A stretch of DNA of 57,683 bases from Hyphomicrobiales bacterium (GCA_026708505.1 JAPOUU010000121.1:1-57683), one strand, 5' to 3'; shown: positions 8,572-18,252, numbered from the stretch's first letter. The notes: a model not told the origin generated them from the sequence alone. Numbers and translations: made by a program.

Positions 8572-9606
8572 GTGAAATTTCATCTGGCAATCAATCTGGA
8601 GCGCATGGATGCCTCCGCCGACATGAAAGAAGTGCAGCAACACACTTTGGAAATGGTTCGTCTTGCCGACGAAGCCGGCTTTGACGTTGCATGGGCCGCC
8701 GAACATCACGCTTTGGAAATGACCATCGCGCCGGATCCGTTTTTGCTGCTGGGCTGGTGGGCCGCGCATACGAATCGCATCCGTCTGGGTTCGGGCGTGG
8801 TGAACGCCGCCTATTGGCATCCGGTCAAACTGGCCGGGGAGGCGGCCATGCTGGATCTTCTCAGCAACGGAAGATTGGAATTCGGAATCGGTTCGGGAGC
8901 CTACCAGCGCGAGTTCGACCGCATGAAGCCGGGACTCTCGCAAAAAGACGGCTGGCGGTACATGCAGGAGGCCTTGCCGGTGGTGCGTGCGCTGTGGCGC
9001 GGGGACGTCGTTCACGACGGCGAATTCTGGAAGTTTCCCAGGGCGACATCCTGCCCCAAGCCGCTGCAGAAAGAAGTGCCGGTGTGGGTGGCCGCGCGCG
9101 CGCCGATCACCTTCGATTATGCCGTGGAAAACAATTGCAACATCATGAGCTGGCCCCTGACGCTGCCGCTCTCCGAGATCGAAACGTATCGCGAACGCCT
9201 GGACGCGGCGGTTGCCGCGCACAATCCCGGCTACAAAGGCACCTTTGCGGTGATGCGCCATACGGTTGTCTATGACAACGACGTCGAACGTTCCAAGGCG
9301 ATCGATGCGGTGCGGCAGGTTCTCGCGCGCTTCGGCAATCTGATGACGCAGTCGGGCGACGTGATGGAGGGGTTTCCCGAAGCGGTGGCGCTCGAGTCGC
9401 TGGAGGGAAACGTGCGGGTTGATCCGGACATGCTGGAGGAGAACCTCATGTTCGGAACGCCCGCCCGGATTATTGAAAAACTGCATGCATACGAGGCTCT
9501 CGGCGTGGATGCCTTCATCTATTACGCTTCGCTGGGGCTGGGGATTGCCGAGCAGAAGCGGTCGTTTCAACGTTTTATCGATGATGTCCTGCCGGCCTTC
9601 TCCTGA
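8572..9606 (+). CDS. LLM-class flavin-dependent monooxygenase
   Basis: 344 residues with the luciferase-like TIM-barrel pattern: FDVAWAAEHHALEM, IRLGSGVVNAAYWHPVKLAGEAAMLDLLSNGRLEFGIGSGAY in overlapping pieces, and GTPARIIEKL near the C-terminus. The family uses reduced flavin and oxygen to oxidise sulfonates, aldehydes, amines or sulfides. The GTG start follows AGGGGG. An ATG 12 codons downstream is less likely because it would remove the first beta strand. Given the sulfonate-like and amine-like neighbours, C-S or C-N bond oxidation is a reasonable inference. No dedicated flavin reductase gene is next to it. Confidence 0.85.
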   Translation: MKFHLAINLERMDASADMKEVQQHTLEMVRLADEAGFDVAWAAEHHALEMTIAPDPFLLLGWWAAHTNRIRLGSGVVNAAYWHPVKLAGEAAMLDLLSNGRLEFGIGSGAYQREFDRMKPGLSQKDGWRYMQEALPVVRALWRGDVVHDGEFWKFPRATSCPKPLQKEVPVWVAARAPITFDYAVENNCNIMSWPLTLPLSEIETYRERLDAAVAAHNPGYKGTFAVMRHTVVYDNDVERSKAIDAVRQVLARFGNLMTQSGDVMEGFPEAVALESLEGNVRVDPDMLEENLMFGTPARIIEKLHAYEALGVDAFIYYASLGLGIAEQKRSFQRFIDDVLPAFS

Positions 9607-10426
9607 TGCGTGCTGCTTTCCCGATGCGCAGACCTGCATTGATTCCGCAGGCAGCGCTTACGAACTGCGCGGCGGGGAGGGCGCGCCCGTGGCGGTCCTG
9701 ATACACGGGCTGGGGCTGACTCGCCGGATGTGGCGCGATATTGCTTCGCGCCTGGTCGCGCGTTACCGCGTGCTTGCCTATGACTTGTGCGGACACGGAG
9801 AGAGCCGTGCGTGCGGACGGCCTCCGGACTTGTCGCTTCTGTCGGAGCAATTGCGTCGTTTGCTGGATGAGTTGTCGATCTCAAAAGCCGCGTTGATTGG
9901 ATTTTCCCTGGGAGGCATGATCAACCGGCGCTTTGCCATGGACCATCCCGGCCGCGTTCTCGCCCTGGTCATTCTTAACTCTCCCCATGAACGTTCCCCC
10001 GAGCAGCAGGCCCTGGTGGAGGAGCGTGCCGCGCGCACCGACGCCGGCGGCACAAACGCAACCATCGATGCGACTCTGGCGCGCTGGTTCACCGAAGCGT
10101 TCATTCGAGAACGCGCCGATGTGGTCGCGCGGGTGAAAGAGTGCGTGCTTGCCAATGACGCACGGGACTATGCCGCCTTCCGGCGCTTGCTGGCTTCCGG
10201 GGTTTTGGAGTTGATTCGACCGGAGCCGCCGATATCGGCGCCCGCGCTGGTAATGACATGTGCGCAGGACAGCGGCAGCACGCCGGAGATGTCGCAGGCC
10301 ATCGCCGGGGAGATATCCGGCGCGCAACTGGTCATCGAACCGGATTTGCGCCATCTGGGTTTGTTGCAGGAGCCGGAACGTTTTGCCGCGCCGGTGGAAA
10401 CGTTTCTGCAGGGAGCGCTCGCATGA
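9581..10426 (+). CDS. Alpha/beta hydrolase (PcaD-like)
   Basis: The hydrolase core is complete: oxyanion region IHGLGLTRRMW, nucleophile elbow GFSLGGM, an acidic residue in CAQDSGSTPE and the catalytic His in DLRHLGLL. It is closest in style to 3-oxoadipate enol-lactonase and related esterases. The start is uncertain. No ATG follows the stop of the monooxygenase gene in this frame, so the ATG at 9581 or 9584, inside the 3' end of that gene, is chosen, implying translational coupling. About 281 residues. The frame overlaps the next gene by ATGA. Confidence 0.8.
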   Translation: MMSCRPSPDACCFPDAQTCIDSAGSAYELRGGEGAPVAVLIHGLGLTRRMWRDIASRLVARYRVLAYDLCGHGESRACGRPPDLSLLSEQLRRLLDELSISKAALIGFSLGGMINRRFAMDHPGRVLALVILNSPHERSPEQQALVEERAARTDAGGTNATIDATLARWFTEAFIRERADVVARVKECVLANDARDYAAFRRLLASGVLELIRPEPPISAPALVMTCAQDSGSTPEMSQAIAGEISGAQLVIEPDLRHLGLLQEPERFAAPVETFLQGALA

Positions 10427-12120
10427 GTTCGAAGCGCCTCCTGAGCGGCGGACAAGCGGTGGTGGAAGCGCTGCGCGGCGAGAGGGTCGAACATGTCTTC
10501 GGATTGATCGGCTCCGCTACGATGGAACTTTTCGATGCGCTCTATGATGCAAAGGATATCCGCTTTCTGGATGTGCGCGACGAGCGCAGCGGAACCCACA
10601 TGGCGGACGGCTACGCCCGCGCCCGGGGCAGGACGGGCGTTATCATCGCGGGTCAAAACGGCCCCGGCGCGACCAATCTCGCTACCGGACTGGCGCAGGC
10701 GAAAGCCGCCTATTCGCCGGTGCTCGCGCTTGCGGGATCGCTGTCCACCTCCCACGTCTATCGCGACGCCTTTCAGGAAGTCGATCAAGAAACTATGTTT
10801 CGCCCGATCACCAAGCGGACATGGACGGTTCCCTCGATTGCGCGCGTGCAGGAGATGATGCTCGAAGCCTTTCGCAACACCATGACGCCGCGGCAAGGTC
10901 CGGTGCTGTTAAATCTGCCGCGCGACGTTCTCGCCCAAAGCGCCGAGTTCGAAACTTTGCCGCCGCCGCAATCCTATCGCGTCGGCAACGCTCCCGCCGC
11001 CGGAGAAGAAATTCTCGAGCAAGCCGTGGAACTGCTCTGCGGCGCCCGCCGACCTTTGATTCTCGCCGGCGGCGGCATCAAGAACACGGCCGGTGACGCT
11101 CCCGTGCTTGCGCTCGCCGAAGCGCTGGGCGCTCCGATCGTCACTTCCGCGGGACATGGAGACGCCGTGCCCTTTTCCCATCGCTTGAACATGGGACAGA
11201 CGGGCCCGCGCGGCAACCCGCTCGCCTCGAAGCTGGCACGGGAGGCGGACGTGATTTTGGCCCTGGGGACGCGGCTGGGATTCAATTCGACTTTCTACAG
11301 CTATGAGCATCTCAATCGCGATGCCGCCTTGATTCATGTCGAACTTGAACCTTGCGCCATCGGTCGATACTTTCCCGTGGCACTGGGCGTTTGGGCGGAC
11401 GCCGCAACGGTCGCGCGGCAATTATGCGCGATGGTGGAGAAGCGGCAATTGCAGGACGAAGCAAAGACGTGGGGCGAAGCCGGCGAGCGGGCGCGCGCCG
11501 CCTATCTGCTTGAGCGCGACGAAGCGGCGGTAACGGATGCCGACTTGATTCAGCCTTCGGGTTTGTTCAAGACTCTGCGCGATGTGCTGCCGAAGGATGC
11601 GGCGATCACTTTGGATGCGGGAACTTTGTGTTTGCAGGCGACGGATGCGTTGAACTATTGGCAGCCGAGAAGTTTGTTCACGCCGCTGGACTTTGGCCTG
11701 GTGGGATTCTCGTTTGCCTGCGGATTGGGAGTGAAATTGGCTTGCCCCGACCGTCCGGTGGTAAGCCTGATGGGGGACGGCGGCTTCGGCATGACAATCG
11801 GGGAACTGTCCACGGCGGTCGCCCATAACATCCACACAGTCACATTGGTGTTGAACAACGGTTGCTGGGGAGCGGAGAAAGCATACCAGCGTGACTTTTT
11901 CCAGGGACGCTACATCGGCGCGGATATCGCCTCGCCGCGCTTCGACCAAGTCGCGGAACTCTACGGAGCGAAGGGATATCGCGCCGTGAATTTGCCCGAA
12001 GTGAAGGAAGCGTTGGCGGAAGCCTTGAGCCGGGAGGCTCCGGCGGTCATCGATGTGGCAATGGACCCCGATGCATTGTTTAGTTTTCGCCGCGACAGTT
12101 TTGCGCACCGGGGCGGTTGA
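10423..12120 (+). CDS. TPP-dependent enzyme, sulfoacetaldehyde acetyltransferase/acetolactate-synthase-like
   Basis: 565 residues with the three domains of the acetolactate-synthase family. The N-terminal pyrimidine domain carries a glutamate in RDERSGTHMADGYARA. The central domain contains LILAGGGIKN. The C-terminal TPP domain has GDGGFGMTIGEL and LNNGCWGAEKAYQRD. The FQEVDQ motif, the WGAEK segment and the FRRD tail resemble sulfoacetaldehyde acetyltransferase (Xsc), as far as I recall that sequence. Xsc uses phosphate to split sulfoacetaldehyde into acetyl phosphate and sulfite. No phosphate acetyltransferase gene is adjacent, so another 2-oxoacid or aldehyde lyase activity remains possible. 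The ATG overlaps the preceding stop (ATGA). Confidence 0.8.
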   Translation: MSSKRLLSGGQAVVEALRGERVEHVFGLIGSATMELFDALYDAKDIRFLDVRDERSGTHMADGYARARGRTGVIIAGQNGPGATNLATGLAQAKAAYSPVLALAGSLSTSHVYRDAFQEVDQETMFRPITKRTWTVPSIARVQEMMLEAFRNTMTPRQGPVLLNLPRDVLAQSAEFETLPPPQSYRVGNAPAAGEEILEQAVELLCGARRPLILAGGGIKNTAGDAPVLALAEALGAPIVTSAGHGDAVPFSHRLNMGQTGPRGNPLASKLAREADVILALGTRLGFNSTFYSYEHLNRDAALIHVELEPCAIGRYFPVALGVWADAATVARQLCAMVEKRQLQDEAKTWGEAGERARAAYLLERDEAAVTDADLIQPSGLFKTLRDVLPKDAAITLDAGTLCLQATDALNYWQPRSLFTPLDFGLVGFSFACGLGVKLACPDRPVVSLMGDGGFGMTIGELSTAVAHNIHTVTLVLNNGCWGAEKAYQRDFFQGRYIGADIASPRFDQVAELYGAKGYRAVNLPEVKEALAEALSREAPAVIDVAMDPDALFSFRRDSFAHRGG

Positions 12121-12132
12121 GGAGATTCCGTT

Positions 12133-14553
12133 GTGAAATCCCAAACCCGGGTCGTTGTCATCGGCGGAGGCATTGCGGGATGTTCCACCCTCTATCATCT
12201 CACAAGGGAAGGCTGGAACGACGTAGTGCTTCTCGAGCGCGACGAAATCACTTCGGGAACCACCTGGCATTCCGCCGCCCAGGTGACCAACTTCGGCATG
12301 AACCAGACCATGATCGCGCTGAAGTCCCACTCCATCGCCCTCTACAAGGAACTCTCCGAAGACCCCCTTCATCCGATCAATTACCACCATGCCGACGGAG
12401 GCATTCGTCTCACCAACACGCCCGCGCAGATGGACGGGTATCGTCATTTTGCCTCCATGGCAAAGGGCATGGGAGTCGACTTCGAAATAATGGATGCGGA
12501 GGAATGCGCGCGGCGCCATCCCCTCATCACCACGACCAATTTGCTCGGCGGACTTTGGGATCCCCTCGACGGCGACATTGATCCCGCCCAGCTTTGCCAG
12601 GCCCTTTTGCAGCGCGCCCGCGCCTCCGGCGCCGAAGTCTACCGCCGCACTCCGGTGTCCTCCCTGACCCGGCACAAGGATGACAGTTGGAGCGTGCACA
12701 CCGACAAAGGCGACATCCGCGCCGAGATTGTCGTCAACGCGAGCGGCTACCGGGTTAACGAAGTTGCCGCCATGATGGGTGTGCAGCATCCGGTCATGTC
12801 CATGGAGCATCAATACATGCTCACCGAGCCGATCGCCGCGGTTGCCGAAGCCGGTCATCGAATGCCCTTGTTGCGTTGCGCCATTTCCGATTATTACTGC
12901 CGACAGGAAAAACAGGGACTCCTCATCGGTTTTTACGAGCAGGGGTGCAAGACATGGGGCATGGACGGCATCGATCCGGACTTTTCCAACGCTTTGTGTC
13001 CCGACGACCTCGAGCGCATCAGCGATGTCTGGGAGGGCGCCTTGGAACGCATGCCGGTTCTCGCCGAAGCGGGAATTCACAGAGTCATTAACGGACCCAT
13101 CACCTATTCCCTGGACGGCGCGCCCCTGGTGGGGCCGGTTCCGGGCAAACGCAACGCTTTTTGCATTATCGGACTGCGCGCCGGTTTGGGCGAAGGCGGG
13201 GGACACGGATGGCTGCTGGCGCAACAAATCGTGCACGGCGAAGCCTGCTATGACACATGGCCTTTGGATCCGCGCCGCTTCGCCGAACATGCCACGGTCG
13301 AACTGTGCGCGCTGAAAGCAACAGAGGAATACCAAAACGAATTCCGTTTTGAATATCCCCACGAACACCGCCCCGCCGGACGTCCCGTCAAAACCACGCC
13401 GCTTACTTCCCTGCTCGCCGCCGAGGGCGCGAGCTTTGCGGTGGTCAACGGCTGGGAGCGCGCAGACTATTACAAACCCGATGTAAACTTCTCCGAGACC
13501 CACGGGTTTCGCTTCAACGAGGTCTTCGATGTGGTCGCAAAGGAAGTTGCCGCCTGCTCGGGTGCCGTGGGACTCGCCGAGGTCAACGGTTTCAACCGCA
13601 TCGAACTTTGCGGCAGGGACGCCCTTGCCTTCCTCGACCGCATGTCCTGTTCCCGCCTTCCCAAAAAACCGGGAAGGGTTTCGCTGAACTATCTGCTTAA
13701 CCACCAGGGAATGGTGAAGGCCGAAGCCACCCTGGCGCATCTGCCCGACGGGCGCATCTGGTATGGGTCCGCCGCCGCCGCGCAAATCCATGACAGGGAC
13801 TGGCTCGAAAAACATTTGCGCCCCGACGAACAGGTGACGTTTCGCTTTCTCACCAATACGCATTCCATTCTGGTTTTGGCGGGACCGAAGGCAAGGGATG
13901 TGCTCCAAGAGGTTTCGCGCACGGACTGGTCGGCGGCGGCGTTTCCGATGCTCTGCGCGCGCGAAGCGTTTATCGGAATTGTTCCCGCAACGGTTCTCTC
14001 GGTGAGTTTTTCCGGAGAACTTGCTTACGAATTGCACGTTCCCAACGAACATCTGCAGGCCGCGTATTTTGCGCTGCGCAATGCGGGAGAAAAATTTAAC
14101 ATGCGTTTGTTCGGTGCGCGCGCCATTGAGAGCATGCGCATGGAGAAGGGTTACCTGCACTGGAAAGCCGAACTGCTGACCGAGTTTGATCCTTTTGAAA
14201 CCGGACTGGAACGTTTTGTCGATTTGGAAAAAAAGGACTTCATCGGCAGGCAGGCTCTCCCGGAGTGCAAGAAGCGGGGCGCGCGCAAACAGCTCGCGAT
14301 GCTGGAAATCGACAGCACGGAGGCTCCCGCCCATGCGGGCGCGTCCGTTCTCTCAAAAGGCCGCGTCGCCGGCACGGTTACTTCCGGAGCGTGGGGGCAC
14401 CGGACGGGGAAGAATCTCGCCTATGCTTTTCTCGAGCCGGACTTCTCGGCTCCGGGATGCGGCATGGAACTGGAACTGCTCGACAAGGTTGTTCCCGCAC
14501 GCGTGATTCCGGCGGTGTCTTATGATCCCGAACGCAAGCGGACGCGGTTGTGA
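12133..14553 (+). CDS. FAD-dependent dimethylglycine/sarcosine dehydrogenase-like protein with GcvT domain
   Basis: 806 residues starting at GTG. The N-terminal DAO-type FAD domain has the GGGIAGCSTLYHL dinucleotide motif (11-23) and the TTWHSA segment whose His46 corresponds to the flavin-linked histidine of dimethylglycine dehydrogenase. The C-terminal half is an aminomethyltransferase-like (GcvT) domain that binds tetrahydrofolate and captures the formaldehyde unit, including FSGELAYELHVPNEHL and the EKGYLHWKAEL segment. The expected reaction is oxidative N-demethylation of a secondary or tertiary amine. It starts 12 bases after the TPP enzyme gene. A same-length paralog at 52979-55399 is paired with an MttB homolog, as this one is with the MttB at 15626-17182. 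Confidence 0.85.
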   Translation: MKSQTRVVVIGGGIAGCSTLYHLTREGWNDVVLLERDEITSGTTWHSAAQVTNFGMNQTMIALKSHSIALYKELSEDPLHPINYHHADGGIRLTNTPAQMDGYRHFASMAKGMGVDFEIMDAEECARRHPLITTTNLLGGLWDPLDGDIDPAQLCQALLQRARASGAEVYRRTPVSSLTRHKDDSWSVHTDKGDIRAEIVVNASGYRVNEVAAMMGVQHPVMSMEHQYMLTEPIAAVAEAGHRMPLLRCAISDYYCRQEKQGLLIGFYEQGCKTWGMDGIDPDFSNALCPDDLERISDVWEGALERMPVLAEAGIHRVINGPITYSLDGAPLVGPVPGKRNAFCIIGLRAGLGEGGGHGWLLAQQIVHGEACYDTWPLDPRRFAEHATVELCALKATEEYQNEFRFEYPHEHRPAGRPVKTTPLTSLLAAEGASFAVVNGWERADYYKPDVNFSETHGFRFNEVFDVVAKEVAACSGAVGLAEVNGFNRIELCGRDALAFLDRMSCSRLPKKPGRVSLNYLLNHQGMVKAEATLAHLPDGRIWYGSAAAAQIHDRDWLEKHLRPDEQVTFRFLTNTHSILVLAGPKARDVLQEVSRTDWSAAAFPMLCAREAFIGIVPATVLSVSFSGELAYELHVPNEHLQAAYFALRNAGEKFNMRLFGARAIESMRMEKGYLHWKAELLTEFDPFETGLERFVDLEKKDFIGRQALPECKKRGARKQLAMLEIDSTEAPAHAGASVLSKGRVAGTVTSGAWGHRTGKNLAYAFLEPDFSAPGCGMELELLDKVVPARVIPAVSYDPERKRTRL

Positions 14554-14604
14554 TTGTGATTGCCGCGCATTGCCTGTATTATCCAAACACGGAGGTTAAT
14601 TAAC

Positions 14605-15597
14605 ATGTATCTTGCTCGTTTCCCGCGCCGGGTTCTGGCGCACCTGCCAACGCCCTTGGAGCCGATGGAACGCTTGTCTTCGGAACTGGGTTGCGAAATC
14701 TGGATCAAGCGCGACGACTGCACCGGACTTTCCACGGGCGGCAACAAAACCCGCAAACTGGAATTCCTCATGGCGGAAGCCGAGGAAGGCGGCGCGGACA
14801 TTGTTCTCACCCAGGGAGCAATTCAATCCAACCATGCGCGCCAAACCGCCGCGGCCGCCGCCAAGCTGGGAATGGATTGTCACATTCTTCTCGAAGACCG
14901 CGCCGGTTACGACGCCGCCAACTATCGGGGCAACGGCAATGTGCTGCTGGACCGGTTGCACGGCGCGAGCATTGAGATGTTTCCCGGAGGACACGACATG
15001 GTGGCGCAACTGGAGAGCGCCGCCGAAGAGCGCCGTTCGGCGGGGCGCAAGGTTTATGCGATTCCGGGAGGCGGATCGAATCCGACCGGCGCGTTGGGCT
15101 ATGTGAATTGTGCGCTGGAACTGGTCTCGCAGGCCAATGAACGGAACTTGCACATCGACCATATCGTGCATGCAACGGGGTCCTCCGGCACCCAGGCGGG
15201 ATTGGTGTGCGGAATGCAGGCGATTAACGGAGGCATTCCCGTTCTCGGCATCGGCACCCGGGCGCCCCGGGAAAAACAGGAGCAAATGGTTTTTGACCTG
15301 GCCTGCAAGACCGCCGACAAGCTGGGTTGTCCGGGCGTCGTTTCACGGGATGCGGTTTGCGCCAACAGCGACTATGTGGGAGAGGGCTACGGATTGCCGA
15401 CGAAGAGCGGCGTCGAGGCAATCGAGATGTTCGCGTCGCTGGAAGGAATACTGCTGGACCCGGTTTATTCGGCGAAGGGCGCGGCGGGACTGATTGACCT
15501 TGCACGCCGGGGGGAGTTTGCCGGAAAGCGCATTGTCTTTTTGCACACCGGCGGATCGGTCGGATTGTTCGGTTATGATTTCGCCTTTGCCGGTTGA
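14605..15597 (+). CDS. cuyA: PLP-dependent lyase, L-cysteate sulfo-lyase / D-cysteine desulfhydrase family
   Basis: 330 residues of the ACC-deaminase/D-cysteine-desulfhydrase fold. Lys48 in [11 protein letters not shown] is the expected PLP Schiff-base lysine, and the [13 protein letters not shown] segment is typical. The N-terminus ([20 protein letters not shown]) and the [17 protein letters not shown] segment match, from memory, the cysteate sulfo-lyase CuyA of marine roseobacters, which releases sulfite and ammonia from L-cysteate to give pyruvate. D-cysteine desulfhydrase activity is the alternative. GGAGG precedes the ATG. With the Xsc-like gene two places upstream it suggests organosulfonate use. 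Confidence 0.75.
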   Translation: MYLARFPRRVLAHLPTPLEPMERLSSELGCEIWIKRDDCTGLSTGGNKTRKLEFLMAEAEEGGADIVLTQGAIQSNHARQTAAAAAKLGMDCHILLEDRAGYDAANYRGNGNVLLDRLHGASIEMFPGGHDMVAQLESAAEERRSAGRKVYAIPGGGSNPTGALGYVNCALELVSQANERNLHIDHIVHATGSSGTQAGLVCGMQAINGGIPVLGIGTRAPREKQEQMVFDLACKTADKLGCPGVVSRDAVCANSDYVGEGYGLPTKSGVEAIEMFASLEGILLDPVYSAKGAAGLIDLARRGEFAGKRIVFLHTGGSVGLFGYDFAFAG

Positions 15598-15625
15598 TAA
15601 TTCAACAGGGCGTCCTTCGGTACAT

Positions 15626-17182
15626 TTAATTCGGGGGTAGTGCAATCGTGTGGGCGGCGCGAATGTTTTCGTCCGCCTTGGCGGAGATGTAATTCGGCCG
15701 GTGGGTTGCAAGAATCTCCTTGGCGTTGGCGTTGGCAACGCTCCAGATGTCTTTGGCGCCAAGTTCCTGCCAACTGTCGGGAGCGAGTCGGTCGGCGAAG
15801 TGCGGATAGAAGTAATCGCGCTCCATGGCGTTAAAGGTGTGCTGGGCGCCAAGGAAATGTCCGGCGCCGAAGACCGTTTCGCGAATGGCCTCAAACGCAA
15901 GGGTTTCCTCATTAATCTCGGCGCCGCGCAGAACGCGTTGAATATGTCCGATCATGTCATTATCGAGAAGGAAGGCTTCGAAAGACGCCCCCAGCAGGCT
16001 TGCGGTCATGCCGCAGGACTCATAGACCATGTTGGCGCCGGCAAGTCCGGTTGCCAGCGCGGAGAGGGCTTTTTCGGCGCCCATTTGCGCATCCACGGCT
16101 TTAGCGTCGCTCATGGAGGAGGCGACTCCCGTCGGGAGTTCGAGGTGGTTTCCGATTTGGCCCGCGGCCGCATTGAGGAAGCTGATTTCGCCTCCCCCTC
16201 CGCAGAAGGCGCCGCTGCGCAAGTCAATGACAAAAGGCCAGTTGGAAAAGATGACGGGATGTCCGGGAGCGAAGACATTAATCATCGCAAGGGCCGCGAG
16301 AGTTTCGGCGGTGGTTTGCGCAAGCATGCCGGCGAGGGTTGCCGGCGCCGTCGCTCCCGATTGCGCCGCAATGATGGCGTTGATGGGAAAATTGTGCTCA
16401 ATGCACGCAAGCGCGACTTCAACGGCGTCTTCGCCGTAGCGCAGAGGGGACACCACCGGACTGATGTGGGCCTTGCAAAAAGGTTTGCGGCGGAACGAAC
16501 CTTGCGCGCCAAGGCATTGGTCGAACATATCGATGATGGCGGGGACATGTTCGGCAAGCGTAATGGAAGTGCCGATCGGTTTTTGCGTTCCTTTGAGGAG
16601 CGCGTAGACGGTGTTGATGTCGAGATCGAGCGGATTCTCCACGTCGGTTGCGATGCAGCAGCGCGTGAACCATGCGATGTTGGGAAGCGTATCGACGAGG
16701 CGGGTGAAATCGTAAAGGTCCCGGAGGCTGGAAGCCCGGTAAAGCCCGCTGTCGAGGTCGAGGGTTTTGACGGCCGCGCCTCCGGTTCCGAAGAAAACGC
16801 GCTCGCCGCCAACTTCGATGTCGTATTGCGGATCCCTGCCGTGCAGAACAAAGTGTTTGGCGGCGCCGTCAATGATGTCCTCGATCATCGCGCGCGGATA
16901 GCAGAGGCGACCGCGTTCGTTGAGAAAGGCGCCTTTCTCGATGGCTTGAAGCTCAAGGCGCTTGGGGGCTAGGCCCATGCCGATTTCCTCAAGGATGCGC
17001 ATCGCGGTGTTGAGAACGGCTTGGAGCGCGTCCGGCGAAAGGGGTTTGTATGCGCCGCCGATCTGCCCCGGAGGGGAGGGGAAAAATACGGGTTTTTCTT
17101 CGGTGCGCTGGGCGATTCTGCGCGCACGCCCCTTGCCGCGGCGGTTCGATTTCGGGGGAGTGGAGGGCGCGCTCTCGAACAT
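15626..17182 (-). CDS. Trimethylamine methyltransferase family protein (non-pyrrolysine MttB)
   Basis: About 518 residues from the ATG at 17182. An ATG at 17236 would add 18 residues but leave only 17 bases to the divergent agmatinase-like gene, and the chosen N-terminus (MFESAPSTPPKSNRRGKGRARR) parallels that of the paralog at 51435. The MttB-type barrel is recognised from LEEIGMGLAPKRLELQAIEKGAF, FFGTGGAAVKTLD and HFLGAQHTFNAMERDYFYP. No in-frame TAG occurs, so it belongs to the non-pyrrolysine branch, whose characterised members demethylate glycine betaine or similar quaternary amines onto a corrinoid protein. No corrinoid protein gene lies in the window. It is convergent with the cuyA-like gene. 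Confidence 0.85.
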   Translation of the reverse strand: MFESAPSTPPKSNRRGKGRARRIAQRTEEKPVFFPSPPGQIGGAYKPLSPDALQAVLNTAMRILEEIGMGLAPKRLELQAIEKGAFLNERGRLCYPRAMIEDIIDGAAKHFVLHGRDPQYDIEVGGERVFFGTGGAAVKTLDLDSGLYRASSLRDLYDFTRLVDTLPNIAWFTRCCIATDVENPLDLDINTVYALLKGTQKPIGTSITLAEHVPAIIDMFDQCLGAQGSFRRKPFCKAHISPVVSPLRYGEDAVEVALACIEHNFPINAIIAAQSGATAPATLAGMLAQTTAETLAALAMINVFAPGHPVIFSNWPFVIDLRSGAFCGGGGEISFLNAAAGQIGNHLELPTGVASSMSDAKAVDAQMGAEKALSALATGLAGANMVYESCGMTASLLGASFEAFLLDNDMIGHIQRVLRGAEINEETLAFEAIRETVFGAGHFLGAQHTFNAMERDYFYPHFADRLAPDSWQELGAKDIWSVANANAKEILATHRPNYISAKADENIRAAHTIALPPN

Positions 17183-17253
17183 ATTGCTTTGTATCACGCG
17201 GTGTTCGCGATTACTATATTGTTGATACGAATGCATTTCCGGGAGGCAGAAGC

Positions 17254-18252
17254 ATGACCAACGAAAAAGACCAAGAAAAACTCATGAACACGCTCTATTG
17301 GTGGGGTGTTCCGACATTATTTCGCGCGCCCTTCGAGAAGGACCCCTCGAAGTGCGACATCGCCCTCGTCGGCGTTCCCCATTCCACCGGCAACGGCACG
17401 ACGGAGCGCGACCAGCACCTGGGACCTCGTGCCGTGCGCGATGTTTCGGCCCTGGGTCGCCGGGTTCACATGGGCTTCGGATTTGATCCCTGGCAGAGTT
17501 GCCGCATCGCGGATTTGGGCGATGTGCCCTTGCCCGAAGCCAATGACAACGAGCGGTGCATCGAGCGCATCACCGAATTTTATTGCAAGGTGGATGAGGC
17601 GGGGGCGTATCCGGTTTCCATAGGCGGCGACCATTCCATTACCGGGGGGATTCTCCAGGCGCTGGGACGGGACGGCGGGCGCGCGCGGCAGGGCGAAAAA
17701 ATCGCCCTGTTGCATTTCGACGCCCACACCGACGCTTTCGCCAATTTGGATCATTTCCTTGGAGCGAAAAAATCGGCGGCGCACTGGGCGGCGTATTTGG
17801 TTCAGGATGGTTATGTGGATGCATCGCACAGCCTGCAGGTCGGCATCCGCGGCAACACGCGCACGCTTGATTGGCTCAAGCCCAGCTACGACCTGGGCTA
17901 TGAAGTCATTACGATGGATCGTTATCGGGAGTTGGGAGGGAAGGAATGCGTTCGAATGATACAAGAGCGCATCGGCGACCGTCCCGTTTACATCACCTTC
18001 GATTTGGATTGCATGGATCCCGCGGTTGCACCGGGGGTTTCGAATCTTGAAGCGGGGTGCAACGGGTTTCAGATGGATCAGGTGATGGAGTTGCTGCGTG
18101 CGGTTCGGGGCATGCGTGTGATTGGCGGCGATGTGGTCTGCCTGATGCCGACGAAGGACAATCCCAACAAGATTACATCTTTGGTTGCGATGTCGGTGAT
18201 GTTCGAGATGGTTTGCCTGATTGCGGACCGGCTACTCAAAGAACAGGAATAA
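17254..18252 (+). CDS. speB: Agmatinase/arginase family ureohydrolase
   Basis: 332 residues of the binuclear manganese ureohydrolase family, which splits urea from guanidino compounds. Metal ligands are visible in SIGGDHSI, HFDAHTDAF and FDLDCMDPAVAPG. The ATG follows GGGAGG seven bases upstream. It is divergent from an MttB homolog. The family includes agmatinase, guanidinobutyrase, proclavaminate amidinohydrolase and guanidine hydrolase; the substrate loop does not let me choose, so the symbol is only a family label. No polyamine biosynthesis gene is adjacent. Confidence 0.85.
   Translation: MTNEKDQEKLMNTLYWWGVPTLFRAPFEKDPSKCDIALVGVPHSTGNGTTERDQHLGPRAVRDVSALGRRVHMGFGFDPWQSCRIADLGDVPLPEANDNERCIERITEFYCKVDEAGAYPVSIGGDHSITGGILQALGRDGGRARQGEKIALLHFDAHTDAFANLDHFLGAKKSAAHWAAYLVQDGYVDASHSLQVGIRGNTRTLDWLKPSYDLGYEVITMDRYRELGGKECVRMIQERIGDRPVYITFDLDCMDPAVAPGVSNLEAGCNGFQMDQVMELLRAVRGMRVIGGDVVCLMPTKDNPNKITSLVAMSVMFEMVCLIADRLLKEQE

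Noticed and set aside
11422-14334. A 970-codon open frame on the minus strand
   Set aside because: It lies opposite the TPP enzyme and FAD/GcvT dehydrogenase, both of which have full catalytic motifs. Its translation has no recognisable domain, so it is a shadow of GC-rich coding sequence.
15626-17182. Pyrrolysine-containing trimethylamine methyltransferase
   Set aside because: No in-frame TAG interrupts the barrel in either MttB homolog, so the pyrrolysine-dependent MttB assignment is not supported.
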